NCBI RefSeq assembly: GCF_001761325.1
Contig: NZ_CP017478.1
Coordinates: forward strand, 440,001-504,000
DNA: 64,000 bases
Origin: Urechidicola croceus
Lineage (GTDB): Bacteria > Bacteroidota > Bacteroidia > Flavobacteriales > Flavobacteriaceae
Reading direction: 5' to 3'
Under the pieces are notes generated by a model that worked only from the letters and a program-made list of their open reading frames with translations, searched no databases and was not told where the DNA came from. Position 1 is the stretch's first letter; each line of letters begins with the position of its first letter. Both the position numbers and the translations under genes were made by a program. This document shows positions 36,523-44,483 of this stretch, piece after piece.

Positions 36523-38061
36523 TTATAGTTCTAAAAATATGGATTTAAAAGTATTCTGTATGTCTATTATTTCATTTTCTTCTAATTCAGAAAATTCTTT
36601 TTTTAATGCACGTTTAGATAACACTCCATTATTTTGCTCTAAAAACATTACAAGCATAGCCACTAATTTATCTGGCATTTCAAATTCATTATCTATAAAA
36701 CGTTTAAACTCGTCATATTTTAATAAATAATTGACTTCGCTTGGAATAACTCTTTCAAGTGTGTCGGCGACGCAATCATATAAAAATTCGGCTTGCTTAG
36801 TAGCATCAAAATAGCGGTACAAATCAATAGTATCATTAAGTACTTCAACGTTATGATCTTTGGTTTCTTTCCATTGAATGTGATCGAGTAAAGGATGTGA
36901 ATAGGATTCTAATACATTCTTATAATCATCCATATGATCCAGTATTGAAGCAGAAACGGGAAAGATAACACCTTGTTTACTAAACTGTTTTTTTGCCAAA
37001 ACATGATGTATAATATAACGGTGTAAACGACCATTACCATCTACGAATGGATGTATAAAAACAAAGCCAAATGCAATAGTGGCTGCGGCCAATACGGCAT
37101 CATATGTTGGGTCTTGTAATATATTATTGGTATCAAACAACCCTTCTAATAAATGTGAAACATCTTTTTCTTTGGCAGAAATGTGGTGCGGAATTGGTTC
37201 TAAAGTGGTCCTATCTCGATCACCTACAAAACCTCCTTCTGTACGTAAACCCATTTTTAAAAACCTGCTATTCTCTATAACGATTTGTTGTAAGCGAATT
37301 AGTTCCTCTGTACTTAATGTTTTTTGTCCTGCTTGTCCAATCGCTTTTCCCCAACGCATCGCTCTATTGTTTCCAGGATTTTCATTCTCTATGGTAAATG
37401 ATGCTTTTGAGTCTTTTAATAATAAAAAGGAAGATGCGCGTTGTAACACGTCATTATGAATACTATTTAAATAGGTATTTTTTTTATCTGACACATTCGC
37501 ATTAATCTTTGCTTCTAGTTTTTCCGTTTTAAAAATTAATGGGCAAAAATTTATAGTTCCAGGAAGATTGTTTACAATGCGATGTCTTGCTGAACGCTCA
37601 CCTTTTACTGTATATTGCAATTTATCATCTAGTAAAGGCACATAATTCTTAATAGTTAAATCTTTTATCTTGAGTTTTTTTTGTAAAAGCCACTCGTATA
37701 AAAACCAAATTTTACGGCTATATTGACCTGTAGGTTCTTGTTTTAAAATTAGCAAGACTTCTTTTTCTGAAAGTTTTTCAAATAATTTTTTATAAAATAG
37801 AAGATTTACACCTTCATATTTTAACGTAAAAACCAAATGCTTGTATAATGTATCTTCAAAAGTATTTCGAGATGAAAACACGTTCCAATTTTCATTCTTA
37901 TAGCTTCGTCTTTTTTCGCTTATAAGTGCCAATCGTTCTGGAAAAGGCATGTTTAACTTTAAATGCTCAATTATTGCTCCATAGCCTACCAATGTACCTT
38001 CTTCTGGTGTATGCTTACCGTGAAAAACGGTTATTTTACGTGAAAATGACTTTAGATTCAT
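36523..38061 (-). CDS. Fic family protein (class II, N-terminal inhibitory motif)
   Basis: 512 residues. The catalytic FIC motif HPFVDGNGRLHR is near 343-354. Upstream, SFTIEN near 222 fits the (S/T)xxxE(G/N) inhibitory helix, placing it in the self-inhibited class II type. FIC enzymes transfer AMP or similar groups to proteins. A C-terminal segment near 460-512 (LSKRALKKEFSELEENEI) looks like a winged helix, as in Fic proteins that bind DNA. It lies inside the type I RM operon between hsdR and hsdS, with its own promoter and an array of 15-bp repeats. It may control restriction or act as a toxin. Confidence 0.88.
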   Translation of the reverse strand: MNLKSFSRKITVFHGKHTPEEGTLVGYGAIIEHLKLNMPFPERLALISEKRRSYKNENWNVFSSRNTFEDTLYKHLVFTLKYEGVNLLFYKKLFEKLSEKEVLLILKQEPTGQYSRKIWFLYEWLLQKKLKIKDLTIKNYVPLLDDKLQYTVKGERSARHRIVNNLPGTINFCPLIFKTEKLEAKINANVSDKKNTYLNSIHNDVLQRASSFLLLKDSKASFTIENENPGNNRAMRWGKAIGQAGQKTLSTEELIRLQQIVIENSRFLKMGLRTEGGFVGDRDRTTLEPIPHHISAKEKDVSHLLEGLFDTNNILQDPTYDAVLAAATIAFGFVFIHPFVDGNGRLHRYIIHHVLAKKQFSKQGVIFPVSASILDHMDDYKNVLESYSHPLLDHIQWKETKDHNVEVLNDTIDLYRYFDATKQAEFLYDCVADTLERVIPSEVNYLLKYDEFKRFIDNEFEMPDKLVAMLVMFLEQNNGVLSKRALKKEFSELEENEIIDIQNTFKSIFLEL

Positions 38062-38086
38062 TGGTTTTGGTGAATAATAGTTATTT

Positions 38087-38094
38087 CAAATATA
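38087..38094 (-). promoter_or_regulatory. Minus-7 box of the fic-hsdR unit (TATATTTG)
   Basis: Exact TAnnTTTG on the minus strand, 25 bases before the fic ATG and two bases from the first 15-bp repeat. It gives fic-hsdR a promoter separate from hsdM-hsdS. Confidence 0.65.
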
Positions 38095-38096
38095 AT

Positions 38097-38233
38097 GGAA
38101 AAATAGGTTTTTAAGTGGAAAAATAGGTTTTATTTTAATTTTTTTTGGAAAAATAGGTTTTACAAATTGGAATAATAGGTTGAAAGTTGGTTTTTTAGGT
38201 ATATTAAATAATAAAAAAGGAAAAATAGGTTTT
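38097..38233 (-). repeat. Array of 15-bp direct repeats (GGAAAAATAGGTTTT) upstream of fic
   Basis: Four exact copies start at 38097, 38117, 38147 and 38219, and a degenerate copy starts at 38169. Start-to-start distances are 20, 30, 22 and 50 bases, near multiples of the helical turn, so bound proteins would face the same side of DNA. The array runs directly upstream of the fic promoter. It is best read as an operator array, perhaps for the Fic protein itself. Confidence 0.75.
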
Positions 38234-38239
38234 ATTATC

Positions 38240-38368
38240 GTCATTGCGAGGCTTTACTACCGTCATTGCGAACGTAGTGAAGCAATCTCTATATTACACG
38301 TTCTCACTCTTTCATGGGATTGCTTCGGTCTGGTTTGCTTCGTTCCTCGTAACAAGCCTCGCAATGAC
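38240..38368. repeat. Palindromic mobile repeat, copy A (129 bp)
   Basis: Bounded by perfect 15-bp terminal inverted repeats GTCATTGCGAGGCTT / AAGCCTCGCAATGAC. It contains an inner GTCATTGCGAACGTAGTGAA copy. The 68 bases at 38256-38323 are identical to 38677-38744 in copy B. It ends one base before the GIY-YIG stop codon. Confidence 0.85.
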
Positions 38369-38369
38369 G

Positions 38370-38648
38370 TTAACTCAAATCATCCCAATTAGGGTTTAAA
38401 CCTTCTATCAATGCTATTTTCTTTGCTCTACTGCCTGCTTTTAACTGTTTTTCTCTTGCGATAGCATCTCCAATCATTTGAAAGGATTCGAAATACACCA
38501 ACTTATCTAAATTGTATCGAGCAGTAAACGATTTTCTATTCATTTTCGATTTATGCTGTTTTACACGTTGTTCTAAATTAGCAGTAACACCCACATACAA
38601 TGTTGTGTTGTTTTTATTAGTTAGTATGTATATAAAACCTGGTTTCAT
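38370..38648 (-). CDS. GIY-YIG family endonuclease (UPF0213 type)
   Basis: 92 residues. It begins MKPGFIYILTNKNNTTLYVG, so the GIY-YIG strands read FIYIL and LYVGVT. It is followed by the conserved arginine in NLEQRVKQHK, the YN and LVYFE segment, and the catalytic glutamate in AIAREKQLKAGSRAKK. Short single-domain members are frequent in Bacteroidota and are nucleases of unknown target. Here the gene is flanked by palindromic repeat copies A and B, within 1 and 11 bases of its ends. It interrupts the spacing between hsdS and fic and may act on the repeats. Confidence 0.9.
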   Translation of the reverse strand: MKPGFIYILTNKNNTTLYVGVTANLEQRVKQHKSKMNRKSFTARYNLDKLVYFESFQMIGDAIAREKQLKAGSRAKKIALIEGLNPNWDDLS

Positions 38649-38659
38649 CGTTTTTATCT

Positions 38660-38799
38660 GTCATTGCGAACGCTATACTACCGTCATTGCGAACGTAGTG
38701 AAGCAATCTCTATATTACACGTTCTCACTCTTTCATGGGATTGCCGCGCTTCACTGCGTTACACTCGCAATGACAGGAACGTTCCTCACTCGCAATGAC
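38660..38799. repeat. Palindromic mobile repeat, copy B (140 bp)
   Basis: Begins GTCATTGCGAACG and ends CTCGCAATGAC. It shares an identical 68-base core with copy A. It starts 11 bases upstream of the GIY-YIG ATG and ends two bases before the hsdS stop codon. Its right end contains two CTCGCAATGAC motifs, suggesting nested insertion. Confidence 0.85.
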
Positions 38800-38801
38800 G
38801 G

Positions 38802-40157
38802 TTACACAAACAATTGCTGCAACAAGCCTTTTTTAAAGGTTTGTGTATGGCTTATTTGATTATTGACTGTTTCTATTTTACGATCAATAGCACTTAAATA
38901 AGTGGCTATTTTTTGTTGTTCTTTTAGGGATGGAACTTTTATTTTTAATTTAGATAAATCTTTTGAATTTATCGCAGGATAACTTGTTCCTGTACATCTT
39001 TCTAATACATTATTTACAAACTCATTAGTATGCAATAATTGATATAAAAACATAGCGCTTTCTTTTACTCTTAATTGTGCATAACCAGTAGATGCAACAT
39101 AATCACCTTCTTTATTGAAGAATAAATTATTCATTTGATAAGGTCTTACCGTTTGAAATAAAAGATCATTAACTTTTAGTAACCTCTGTGCTCTACTTGG
39201 CGCTTCAGATAAATCAATTCTATTCTGAAAAACTAATCTTCCACTTTCAACACTTTCTAAATCTATATAAACGAAAGAATTAGGCAATTCATGATTTTTC
39301 GGATTTACATCACAAACATCACCCAACTTCTTCTCTTCCCAATCAGGAAAATCGGTTTCATTTTGAACAGATTGCGTCGAGTTTGCTTCGTTCCTCGCAA
39401 CTGGCTCTCGCAATGACGTTTCATTGGCGTTGTCAGGCTTAAACCGTAGTTCTTGATTAAAGATTTTTTGCATCACACCTTTTTTATACTGCTCCAATAA
39501 CTCTTTTTTACGTGTGAGTTGCTGTATTTTGGTATCTACAGCAGTTAAAAATGAGGCTATTTTTTGTTGTTCTGGGAGGGATGGAGTTGAAAATTTTATT
39601 TTTTCAATTGTACTTTTTGACAAACTAGGAACACCAGATGCTTCGTTGTATAATTTCCAATTAATTCTTTCAAATAACCTAAAAATGAATTTTGGTATGG
39701 AATTTTTGAAAGAATGAGTATAAAACAATGTATCAACTGTCCAGAATTTTTCATTTAAATAAACTGGTTTATCAATAGTTCCTTTTCTTCCTATACATAC
39801 ACTTTCTCCTTCATATAAATATTCATCAACATAAGTCATTAATCCTCCTGTACCATAAACAGGAATTTGACCTTTATTTAAATGTTTATAATCTCTTCCA
39901 CTTCCTATTTTTAAAACTTCTCCAATTTTCTTCTTTTCCCAATCCCCTTCAAACTCTTTAAAGCGTAGTTTGGGTGTGAGAGATACGTCATTGCAAGGCA
40001 CGACGCAATCTGTTTCTGTTTTGCGCTTTGGTTCATGAGATTGCTTCGTCGAGTTTGCATGATGCGTTTTATTTGAACAGATTGCTTCGGTCTGGTTTGC
40101 TTCGTTCCTCGCAACAAGCCTCGCAATGACAGTTTTATTTTTGTTTTGTGCTGTCAT
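38802..40157 (-). CDS. hsdS: Type I restriction-modification specificity subunit S, invaded by palindromic repeats
   Basis: 451 residues. Two target-recognition halves are visible: LRFKEFEGDWEKKKIGEVL... with LPEQQKIASFLTAVDTKIQQL, and DFPDWEEKKLGDVCDVNPKN... with LKEQQKIATYLSAIDRKIETV. Each half ends in the conserved coiled-coil repeat. HsdS chooses the DNA site for HsdM and HsdR. The start ATG overlaps the hsdM stop (TAATG). Residues about 10-57 (VIARLVARNEANQ... to CNDV) and about 254-270 are encoded by palindromic repeats D and C. These are unlike normal HsdS sequence and look like in-frame insertions. Confidence 0.92.
   Translation of the reverse strand: MTAQNKNKTVIARLVARNEANQTEAICSNKTHHANSTKQSHEPKRKTETDCVVPCNDVSLTPKLRFKEFEGDWEKKKIGEVLKIGSGRDYKHLNKGQIPVYGTGGLMTYVDEYLYEGESVCIGRKGTIDKPVYLNEKFWTVDTLFYTHSFKNSIPKFIFRLFERINWKLYNEASGVPSLSKSTIEKIKFSTPSLPEQQKIASFLTAVDTKIQQLTRKKELLEQYKKGVMQKIFNQELRFKPDNANETSLREPVARNEANSTQSVQNETDFPDWEEKKLGDVCDVNPKNHELPNSFVYIDLESVESGRLVFQNRIDLSEAPSRAQRLLKVNDLLFQTVRPYQMNNLFFNKEGDYVASTGYAQLRVKESAMFLYQLLHTNEFVNNVLERCTGTSYPAINSKDLSKLKIKVPSLKEQQKIATYLSAIDRKIETVNNQISHTQTFKKGLLQQLFV
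39370..39417. repeat. Partial palindromic repeat, copy C, inside hsdS
   Basis: 48 bases matching the right half of copies A and D (GTTTGCTTCGTTCCTCGCAA then CTCGCAATGACG). It lies in frame between the two recognition halves of hsdS and encodes SLREPVARNEANSTQS. Confidence 0.8.
39987..40130. repeat. Palindromic repeat, copy D, inside the 5' end of hsdS
   Basis: 144 bases, from GTCATTGCAAGGC to AAGCCTCGCAATGAC, the same termini as copy A. The length is exactly 48 codons, so the hsdS frame is kept. It adds a basic/polar stretch after codon 9 and before LTPKLRFKEF, where flavobacterial HsdS proteins normally begin. Confidence 0.85.
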
Positions 40158-41740
40158 TAAAAAGGAGTTTCAATGTTTAATTGCTTACAAAAGTCGGCAA
40201 TGGTTGCGTCTGTTTCTTGTATGCTATTTTCTAAGTTTTTTAATTCTTGTGAAACAGCGGTTAAGTCAACAGGTTCTTCTTCTTCAAACGTATCTACATA
40301 ACGAGGAATGTTTAAGTTGTAGTCGTTTTCTTTTATTTCGTCCAAACTCGCTACATAAGAATACTTATCAATTGTTTCACGGTTTTTATAAGTATTAACG
40401 ATACGTTCTATATCTTCTTCACGTAATACATTTTGGGTTTTTACTTTTTCAAAATGTTGGCTTCCGTCAATAAATAAGATGCTTCGACTACGCTCAGCAT
40501 GACTTTTTCTTTCTTTTTTTAATACTAGAATACAAGTAGGAATACTTGTACCGTAAAAGATATTGGCTGGTAAGCCTATCACAGCATCGAGATAGTTTTT
40601 ATCTTCTATTAAAAACTTACGTATGTGTCCTTCGGCAGCACCACGAAATAAAACTCCGTGTGGTAATACACACGCCATTGTACCATTCTCATCCAATTGA
40701 TGCACCATGTGTTGTACAAAGGCAAAATCGGCTTTCGATTTTGGTGCTAGTTTCCCGTACGATGAAAAACGGTCATCACTCATAAATAATGGGCTCGCGC
40801 TCCATTTAGCCGAGAAAGGAGGATTGGCAACGATGGCTTCAAAACGCTTGTCAATATGGTTTGGACTTGGACTTTCAAGAGTGTCTTCGTTATAAATATC
40901 AAAACGCTTGTAATGCACATCGTGCATAATCATATTCATACGACATAAGTTATAGGTCGTTGGGTTGCTTTCTTGTCCGTAAAATTCTCCTACTTCATTT
41001 ACTTCCTTCGCCACACGCAACAATAACGAACCCGAACCACATGTAGGGTCGTACACACTTTTAAGTTTGTCTTTTCCTACGGTAACTATTTTGGCTAATA
41101 TTTTACTTACTTGTTGTGGTGTATAAAATTCTCCTGCTTTTTTACCTGCTCCAGAGGCAAATTGCCCTATCAAATATTCATACGCATCACCCAACACATC
41201 ACTATCGGAGTTTTCAAGGTCAAAATCGATGCCTTCTAAATGTGTCAATACTTTGATAATGAGTTCGTTCTTGGCTTCTTCGTTTTTTCCTAATTTACTA
41301 CTTGTTAAATCAAGGTCTTCAAATAGGTTACCAAAATCTTCTTCGCTTTCGCTTCCCATCGTACTTTGCTCTATATTGGTAAGTACTTTGGCTAAATCAC
41401 CTAAAATGAATTGATTTTTTCCGCCTGCATTTCCTCTACGCGCCAGTTCACTAAAGAGTTCGCTTGGTTTTAAGAAATAACCTAGTTTATCTAAGGCTTC
41501 ATCTTTAATGGCTTGCATCAATAAATCCTCATCTTTATGACCTTCTATTTGTTGATAAGACAGTTTATCGCCTTCTAAAATTTCATTGGCATATAAATTC
41601 ATTTTTCTACTTAGATATTTGTAAAAAATGAATCCTAATATATAATCTCTAAAATCATCTGCATCCATATTCCCACGAAGGTCGTTAGCGATATTCCAGA
41701 GTGTTTGCTTTAATATTTGTTGTTTTTGGTCTTCAGACAT
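40157..41740 (-). CDS. hsdM: Type I restriction-modification methyltransferase subunit M
   Basis: 527 residues. N6-adenine methyltransferase: SAM motif DPTCGSGSLLL and catalytic NPPF in VANPPFSAKW, with the N-terminal HsdM helical domain (QTLWNIANDLRG). It modifies the site selected by HsdS. It leads the hsdM-hsdS part of the operon and overlaps hsdS by one base. Near residue 418 it carries SHAERSRSI, encoded by an inserted 26-bp repeat at 40478-40503, where other HsdM proteins read directly into the ILFID strand. Confidence 0.95.
   Translation of the reverse strand: MSEDQKQQILKQTLWNIANDLRGNMDADDFRDYILGFIFYKYLSRKMNLYANEILEGDKLSYQQIEGHKDEDLLMQAIKDEALDKLGYFLKPSELFSELARRGNAGGKNQFILGDLAKVLTNIEQSTMGSESEEDFGNLFEDLDLTSSKLGKNEEAKNELIIKVLTHLEGIDFDLENSDSDVLGDAYEYLIGQFASGAGKKAGEFYTPQQVSKILAKIVTVGKDKLKSVYDPTCGSGSLLLRVAKEVNEVGEFYGQESNPTTYNLCRMNMIMHDVHYKRFDIYNEDTLESPSPNHIDKRFEAIVANPPFSAKWSASPLFMSDDRFSSYGKLAPKSKADFAFVQHMVHQLDENGTMACVLPHGVLFRGAAEGHIRKFLIEDKNYLDAVIGLPANIFYGTSIPTCILVLKKERKSHAERSRSILFIDGSQHFEKVKTQNVLREEDIERIVNTYKNRETIDKYSYVASLDEIKENDYNLNIPRYVDTFEEEEPVDLTAVSQELKNLENSIQETDATIADFCKQLNIETPF
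40478..40503. repeat. 26-bp repeat of a second family inside hsdM
   Basis: The minus strand reads GTCATGCTGAGCGTAGTCGA then AGCATC, a short dispersed sequence familiar from many Bacteroidota genomes. It is unlike the GTCATTGCGAGG family. It adds about nine residues (SHAERSRSI) in frame to HsdM. Confidence 0.7.
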
Positions 41741-41905
41741 GTATTGGTTAATTGTTTTATTTCAACCACTTATAGAAAAGTAGCTTATAGCAAATTTTAA
41801 GTTTTAAATGTAAGAAACTTTACTGAAAAGAGGGCAGAAGTAATTGGAAAATCACAAAGACTTTTTATAAATAGTATAAAGATGTTTATTTAGAAAAAAT
41901 TACAC

Positions 41906-43060
41906 TTAACCTTTTTCTACTTTCTTCAGCATCTTAAAAAACAACTGTGAAATAGGTATAAACATCAATCCACCAATAATAAAGGTAATAAATGCGTTTT
42001 TCAATCCAAAAGCGTGAGCCAAATACCCAATTAATGGTGGTCCAATAAACATTCCTGCAATGGCGTAGGTGCCCACAATAGAAATAGCTATTCCAGGAGA
42101 ATATTTAGTTGACTTTCCTGCAAGTATATAGGTAATTGGGAAAATAGGAGAGGTGCCAATACCAACTAAACAAAATCCTAATAATGCCGTCCAAAAATGT
42201 GGGAAAATAATCGCAATTAGAATTCCTGTAGCAATGAAAAGTGCACTAATAATATACATTTTTTGCATGCCTATAGCATCTATTAAATAATCAATAGAAA
42301 ATCGAGCAATGGTCATACACACCATAAAAATCAAATAACCGTAGGTAAATATTTCTACATTCACCACTTCATTAAAATAAACACCACTCCAATCATACAT
42401 TCCACCTTCGCAAATAGCGGCGAAAAACACGAGTAATCCTAAATAAAGTATAAATGGGTCGGGTTTTCCGAGTATTAATTTGTTTCCTGTAGGTGCTTTG
42501 TCATTTTGTAGGCTGTATCTATAGGCTATAAAAATTGTAATCAAAGTGATAGTTGCAATGATGAGTAAATGATACTGCATAGTTACATTGAGTCGTACCA
42601 TAAGCGTTGAAAATAACACACCAATAACACCGCCCAAACTCCAAATACCATGAAAACTTCCTACTATTTTTTGTTTAAATTTTTGTTGTAATACAATTGA
42701 TTGTGCATTCATTGCTATATTTAAAATCCGCAAGCAAAACGCAAAAACACTAATTCCAATGACCAGTGAAAAAGTGGTTTTTACAAATCCTATGTAGATT
42801 AATGAGAAGGCAAAAAGTACAAATGATGCTAATAGTGGTTTTCTACTTTCAAATTTTGACACCAACCAACCAGATACCGGCAAACCAATTAATGAACAAA
42901 CAGGCATAGCCAATAATATAGTACCCAATTGCGCTTCATTTAAATTGAATAACTCTTTGATTGTTGGTATTCTTGATGCCCAAGTAGAAAAACAGATTCC
43001 AGATAAGAAAAAAAAAGCGCTTAGCGCAATGCGCTCTTGATTTTTGGTAATTCTACTCAT
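41906..43060 (-). CDS. MFS transporter (MosC-like), second of a tandem pair
   Basis: 384 residues with about 12 hydrophobic helices. Family blocks are FFLSGICFSTWASRIPTIK at the N-terminus, the MFS motif-A-like GWLVSKFESRKP after helix 2, and KYSPGIAISIVGTYA. It is a close paralogue of the preceding transporter, which overlaps it by 8 bases, so both are cotranslated. Members of this group resemble MosC/YbjJ. The substrate is unknown. The C-terminus ends LFFKMLKKVEKG. Confidence 0.88.
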   Translation of the reverse strand: MSRITKNQERIALSAFFFLSGICFSTWASRIPTIKELFNLNEAQLGTILLAMPVCSLIGLPVSGWLVSKFESRKPLLASFVLFAFSLIYIGFVKTTFSLVIGISVFAFCLRILNIAMNAQSIVLQQKFKQKIVGSFHGIWSLGGVIGVLFSTLMVRLNVTMQYHLLIIATITLITIFIAYRYSLQNDKAPTGNKLILGKPDPFILYLGLLVFFAAICEGGMYDWSGVYFNEVVNVEIFTYGYLIFMVCMTIARFSIDYLIDAIGMQKMYIISALFIATGILIAIIFPHFWTALLGFCLVGIGTSPIFPITYILAGKSTKYSPGIAISIVGTYAIAGMFIGPPLIGYLAHAFGLKNAFITFIIGGLMFIPISQLFFKMLKKVEKG

Positions 43061-44207
43061 TTTTTTGTTTCTGTTGATTTTTAAAAAACAACTGTGATAT
43101 TGGAATGAGCATCAATCCTGCAATCAAAAAGGTGTAAAACGCATTTTGCAATCCAATAGCATGTGCAAGATAACCAATAAATGGTGGACCTAACAAAAAG
43201 CCTAATGTTCCGTAGGTTGTAATAATAGAAACTGCTATTCCTGGCGAATATTTCTTGGACGTTCCTGCAAGTGCAAATGTCATTGGAAAAACTGCTGCAG
43301 TTCCAATACCAATCAAGCAAAAACCTAATAGTGCAGGCCAAAAAGTAGGGAATTGGATGGCTGTAAAAATACCAAGTGCCACTAATAGAGCACTGTAGAT
43401 ATACATTCTTGGCATTCCGATACTATCAATAATTTTATCAGAAAAAAAGCGAGATAATGCCATGAACCCCATAAAAGTAAAATATCCGTAGGTAAATACT
43501 TTTTCACCAACAACTTCTTTAAAATAAACACCGCTCCAATCAAACATTCCACCTTCGCAAATGGCAGCAAAAAACACTAAAAGTCCGAGCAATACAATGA
43601 ATGGATCTGGTTTTCCTAAGATGATTTTATTTCCAGTCGTAGATTTATCTTTTTTTAGTGTATAACGATATGCAATAATAGCAGTGATTAATGTAAATGC
43701 AGCAACAATCATTAAGTGAATTTTCATTGATACATTCATGTATACCATCAATGTTGAAAATCCAACTCCTGTAACTCCACCAATACTCCATAGACCGTGT
43801 AAAGAGCCTATAATTCGTTTTTCAAAACGTTGTTGGAGTGTAATGGATTGTGTATTTCCTGATACATTTAAGATACGCATAAAAAATGCAAACAGTGAAA
43901 GGGCTATGACGAGTTGTGTTGTGTTAGACACAAATCCTATAAAGAAAAGAATAATTGCAAATGCTATAAAACCAACGATTAAGGGTTGCCGACTATCATA
44001 TTTTGCCACCAACCATCCCGAAATAGGGATTCCGATTAATGAACATATGGGCATTGTTAGTAGAATTGTACCGAGTTGTGCTTCATTTAAATTGAACATA
44101 TCCTTAATTGTTGGGATACGTGACGCCCAAGAAGCAAATGCGAGTCCAGAAAGAAAAAAATACGCACTAAGCGCAATACGTTGTTGGTTGTTGGTAATAT
44201 TACTCAT
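43053..44207 (-). CDS. MFS transporter (MosC-like), first of a tandem pair
   Basis: 384 residues, about 12 transmembrane helices. It starts with FFLSGLAFASWASRIPTIK and has GWLVAKYDSRQP after helix 2. It is very similar in length and order to the downstream paralogue, indicating a tandem duplication kept in an overlapping arrangement. The start overlaps the stop of a small basic ORF by 8 bases (ATGAGTAA). Substrate unknown. An operator-like palindrome lies upstream at 44419-44433. Confidence 0.88.
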   Translation of the reverse strand: MSNITNNQQRIALSAYFFLSGLAFASWASRIPTIKDMFNLNEAQLGTILLTMPICSLIGIPISGWLVAKYDSRQPLIVGFIAFAIILFFIGFVSNTTQLVIALSLFAFFMRILNVSGNTQSITLQQRFEKRIIGSLHGLWSIGGVTGVGFSTLMVYMNVSMKIHLMIVAAFTLITAIIAYRYTLKKDKSTTGNKIILGKPDPFIVLLGLLVFFAAICEGGMFDWSGVYFKEVVGEKVFTYGYFTFMGFMALSRFFSDKIIDSIGMPRMYIYSALLVALGIFTAIQFPTFWPALLGFCLIGIGTAAVFPMTFALAGTSKKYSPGIAVSIITTYGTLGFLLGPPFIGYLAHAIGLQNAFYTFLIAGLMLIPISQLFFKNQQKQKNE

Positions 44208-44361
44208 TTTTAGATTGCTCTTCTTGCGATTTTTTTACAATGGCTTTCAATCGTTCTTTTCGAAGTATTTTTTCGGCTTTTAGTTTATTTTTCTTCTGTT
44301 GCATTAATTTTGAATGCTTTGCCTTGTTCTTCGTGTTTTTTGGTTGTCCTTTTTTAGCCAT
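44200..44361 (-). CDS. Small lysine-rich protein upstream of the MFS pair
   Basis: 53 residues, starting MAKKGQPKNTKNKAKHSKLM and ending KKSQEEQSKNE. It is strongly basic, with about one third lysine, and predicted mostly helical. Its stop overlaps the MFS start by 8 bases, a translational coupling that argues it is a real gene despite its size. It could bind nucleic acid or act as a leader peptide. No family was recognised. Confidence 0.6.
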   Translation of the reverse strand: MAKKGQPKNTKNKAKHSKLMQQKKNKLKAEKILRKERLKAIVKKSQEEQSKNE

Positions 44362-44418
44362 ATTTCTTATGTTTTTTCAATAAAAAAATAAAACTTTATG
44401 CGAAATAAAACAATATTC

Positions 44419-44433
44419 TAGTAGTAACTACTA
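44419..44433. promoter_or_regulatory. 15-bp palindrome upstream of the MFS operon
   Basis: TAGTAGTAACTACTA: perfect 7-bp arms around one central base, about 58 bases before the small gene's ATG. It is a possible operator for the transporter operon. No minus-7 box of good quality was found beside it. Confidence 0.4.
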
Positions 44434-44483
44434 TTTATTGTGTCTTTTTTCGAATTAATTTTTAGAGATAATATAGTTGTAAT

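Noticed and set aside
38097-38233. Possible CRISPR array from regularly spaced repeats
   Set aside because: The repeat is only 15 bases, spacers range from 5 to 35 bases, one copy is degenerate, and no cas gene is present. An operator array fits better.
33648-41740. The type I RM locus as a second integrated island
   Set aside because: No integrase, no tRNA or mnmE-like target, and no flanking direct repeat was found. It may be acquired DNA, but boundaries cannot be drawn.
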